Source of the DNA: Lentibacillus saliphilus
GTDB lineage: Bacteria; Bacillota; Bacilli; Bacillales; Amphibacillaceae
Direction: 5' to 3'
NCBI RefSeq assembly: GCF_019093865.1
Contig: NZ_JABJXD010000001.1
Location: 620,001 to 684,000 of the forward strand
Length of the DNA: 64,000 nt
The notes under the pieces are model-generated. The model saw only the letters and a list, made by a program, of their open reading frames with translations. It was not told the origin of the DNA and ran no database searches. This document shows, one piece after another, positions 62,511 through 64,000 of this stretch. A program made the position numbers and the translations under genes. Each line of letters starts with the position of its first letter. Position 1 is the first letter of the stretch.

Positions 62511-64000
62511 TTAAATAATCGTCTTATTTGCTTTTGGCATTAAAGCGGGCGGCATTTCTTCGCGTAAACGCCAAATAAAGCTAATTGGTTTTTCACCTGA
62601 ATGACTGACATAATCACATGTGCCTAAATAGGTGAATGGTGCTGCATGACCATGCACCTTTTTATGATCACGGACAAATAGCGCAATATGATGATGATGC
62701 TTTTGATGATGAATATATCGCTGCGCTGTTGGTGCGTGTTCAGACAGTCTACTCTGAGATTGCCAATGAAACAGGCGTTCATTAATCGCATAGTCTTCAT
62801 ATAGAGTTGACGGTGAAAAATCCTTCTCTGACTTATTTAACGTCGTTAAAAACATATCTAGCTTTTTATCCTTGAAGTATTTAACCCCTTCTCTAAAGCC
62901 AGGACTTTCGGTTTCATTATAATACCCTAAAGCTGCTAGTATTTGTTCTGTTGAATATGTTGAATGAACAGTCAGCGGTGTTATGAAATCAAAATCATTA
63001 TCAAGTTCAAGTGTTCTTATCTGTTTAATGTTAAAGCGTAAAACTGCCAATACTTCTGCTCGCATTCGCTCATTACATAAAACGCGCTCTAGTGCATCAT
63101 CGACAGTATGAAACCCCTCATCCTGTGATGGCTTTTGAAAAAATGAATAATATAGCATGTTGCGCATGAGCCGTTCTTCTTCCTGTTTAACTTTAACCTC
63201 TCCAATATGATCGATATATTGGAGCATAAACGTTAATAGTTTATGAGAATCGATATGAAATAACTTATGAAGCCTTTTCGTAATGAGTGCTTCATACTCA
63301 AAATCAAAGTCTTCTGCAACACCTGCTTCTACCTTCATCCGTTCAAATGATCGATTTCGACTTTTTCCATAAAAATCATACAGCGATAAATTGAAGTGGG
63401 TTAAAAAGTTTTCTAACGTTAACGCTAAATGCGTATCTTGTTCAAAGTATGTCATTTTATGAATGAGGTTTGCTTTCGTATTTGCAGCCAGCTTAATATT
63501 TCTTAACACATATTGTCTCGCTTGCTTCTCTAATTGAATAAAACTCCCTTTAGGCAAATTTGAAAAGCCTTCCTCCACATAATGTCGAATTGAATGCTTC
63601 GCTTTTCCGATCAATGCTCTAAATTTCGCTTCAAAATTATAATGTTTATGAGCTTGACCAACAAAATCTAAGACGGTTAAGCATTCCTTGCCTTCTGCTA
63701 ATCGGAGACCTCTCCCTAGCTGCTGTAAAAACACGGTCAAGCTCTCTGTCGGTCTTAAAAACAAAATCGTATTAACTTGTGGAATGTCGACACCTTCATT
63801 ATATAGATCAGCTACAAAAATAAACGAAATGTCACCTTGTTTCAGTTGCCTTTGTGCTTGTTCTCGTGTTTCTTTATCAGATTTTCCGTGTAACGCAATT
63901 GAAGGAATACCCCGTTGATTAAAATACGCTGCCATATATGTCGCATGCGCAACACTGACACAAAAGCCTAGTCCTTTCACCTCATCCATATCCGTCACGT
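62511..64000 (-). CDS. SF2 helicase with DUF3427 C-terminus, cut by the window edge
   Basis: The reading frame runs off the right edge, so only the last 496 codons or so are present. They begin in the second RecA-like domain: HGKSDKETREQAQ, FVADLYNEGVDIPQ and motif VI QQLGRGLRL. From about residue 200 to the end lies a DUF3427-type domain (RSFERMKVEAGV, CDYVSHSGEKPISFIWRLREEMPP). Complete relatives often carry an N-terminal PLD-type nuclease and DEAD helicase domain. Such proteins are suspected in DNA repair or phage restriction. Whether those domains are present cannot be seen here. Confidence 0.85.
   Translation of the reverse strand, partial: VTDMDEVKGLGFCVSVAHATYMAAYFNQRGIPSIALHGKSDKETREQAQRQLKQGDISFIFVADLYNEGVDIPQVNTILFLRPTESLTVFLQQLGRGLRLAEGKECLTVLDFVGQAHKHYNFEAKFRALIGKAKHSIRHYVEEGFSNLPKGSFIQLEKQARQYVLRNIKLAANTKANLIHKMTYFEQDTHLALTLENFLTHFNLSLYDFYGKSRNRSFERMKVEAGVAEDFDFEYEALITKRLHKLFHIDSHKLLTFMLQYIDHIGEVKVKQEEERLMRNMLYYSFFQKPSQDEGFHTVDDALERVLCNERMRAEVLAVLRFNIKQIRTLELDNDFDFITPLTVHSTYSTEQILAALGYYNETESPGFREGVKYFKDKKLDMFLTTLNKSEKDFSPSTLYEDYAINERLFHWQSQSRLSEHAPTAQRYIHHQKHHHHIALFVRDHKKVHGHAAPFTYLGTCDYVSHSGEKPISFIWRLREEMPPALMPKANKTII

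Overview
The window looks like the chromosome of an endospore-forming Bacillaceae bacterium, probably salt- or alkali-adapted. Gene order across about 14-62 kb follows the yhf/yhg/yha neighbourhood of Bacillus subtilis: hemE-hemH-hemY, pbpF, hmoB, yhaA, ecsA-ecsB, hit, trpP, yhaH, prsA, yhaL, yhaM, yhaN-yhaO, yhzD, yhaR. The sporulation protein YhaL, strong AGGAGG-type ribosome binding sites and frequent TTG/GTG starts agree. An OpuA betaine importer with two binding proteins and its own GbsR-type regulator points to osmotic stress. No rRNA, tRNA or CRISPR array was seen.

Layout. 1-1.8 kb: end of an ABC exporter operon and a decayed second ABC-2 permease. 1.85-7.4 kb: a clearly AT-richer accessory island holding a four-gene overlapping module (small membrane protein, ABC-3C C-terminal-domain protein, middle component, DUF2326-like ATPase), a TIR-domain protein with a broken HTH gene upstream of it, and a lipoprotein. 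This island is the best candidate for a conflict or defence system. 7.4-20.7 kb: yhfI/yhfH, oligoendopeptidase F, a GGDEF-EAL protein, the hemEHY haem operon, a class A PBP and HmoB. 20.7-27.2 kb: a disulfide-bond pair, a 2-kb array of eight ~260-bp units carrying a strict 20-bp motif, then a LiaFSR-like system and a PAP2 phosphatase. 27.3-31.4 kb: ferritin-like protein, yhaA flanked by two copies of a hairpin-rich repeat, and an IS110-family transposase. 31.4-45.2 kb: EcsAB, an apparently structured RNA locus, hit, trpP with a TRAP-type leader, the opuA locus, prsA, yhaL and yhaM. 45.2-64 kb: the YhaNO nuclease pair, yhaR, htpG with a CIRCE operator, a secreted triple-repeat protein, paired CrcB fluoride channels, diaminopimelate dehydrogenase, a diguanylate cyclase, a LysM-CAP protein, a 21-bp periodic repeat, DUF1028, a TDT-family transporter, glutaredoxin with a tiny membrane partner, and a partial DUF3427 helicase cut by the right edge.

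How parts work together: HemE, HemH and HemY form the end of haem synthesis while HmoB degrades haem. LiaFSR, PBP, PrsA and HtpG cover envelope and protein-folding stress. OpuA with OpuAR handles osmotic stress. YhaN and YhaO form a Rad50/Mre11-like pair. The strongest unexplained items are the ABC-3C module with its membrane microprotein, the 20-bp periodic array, the covarying hairpin cassettes of the dispersed repeats, and the candidate RNA between ecsA and hit.
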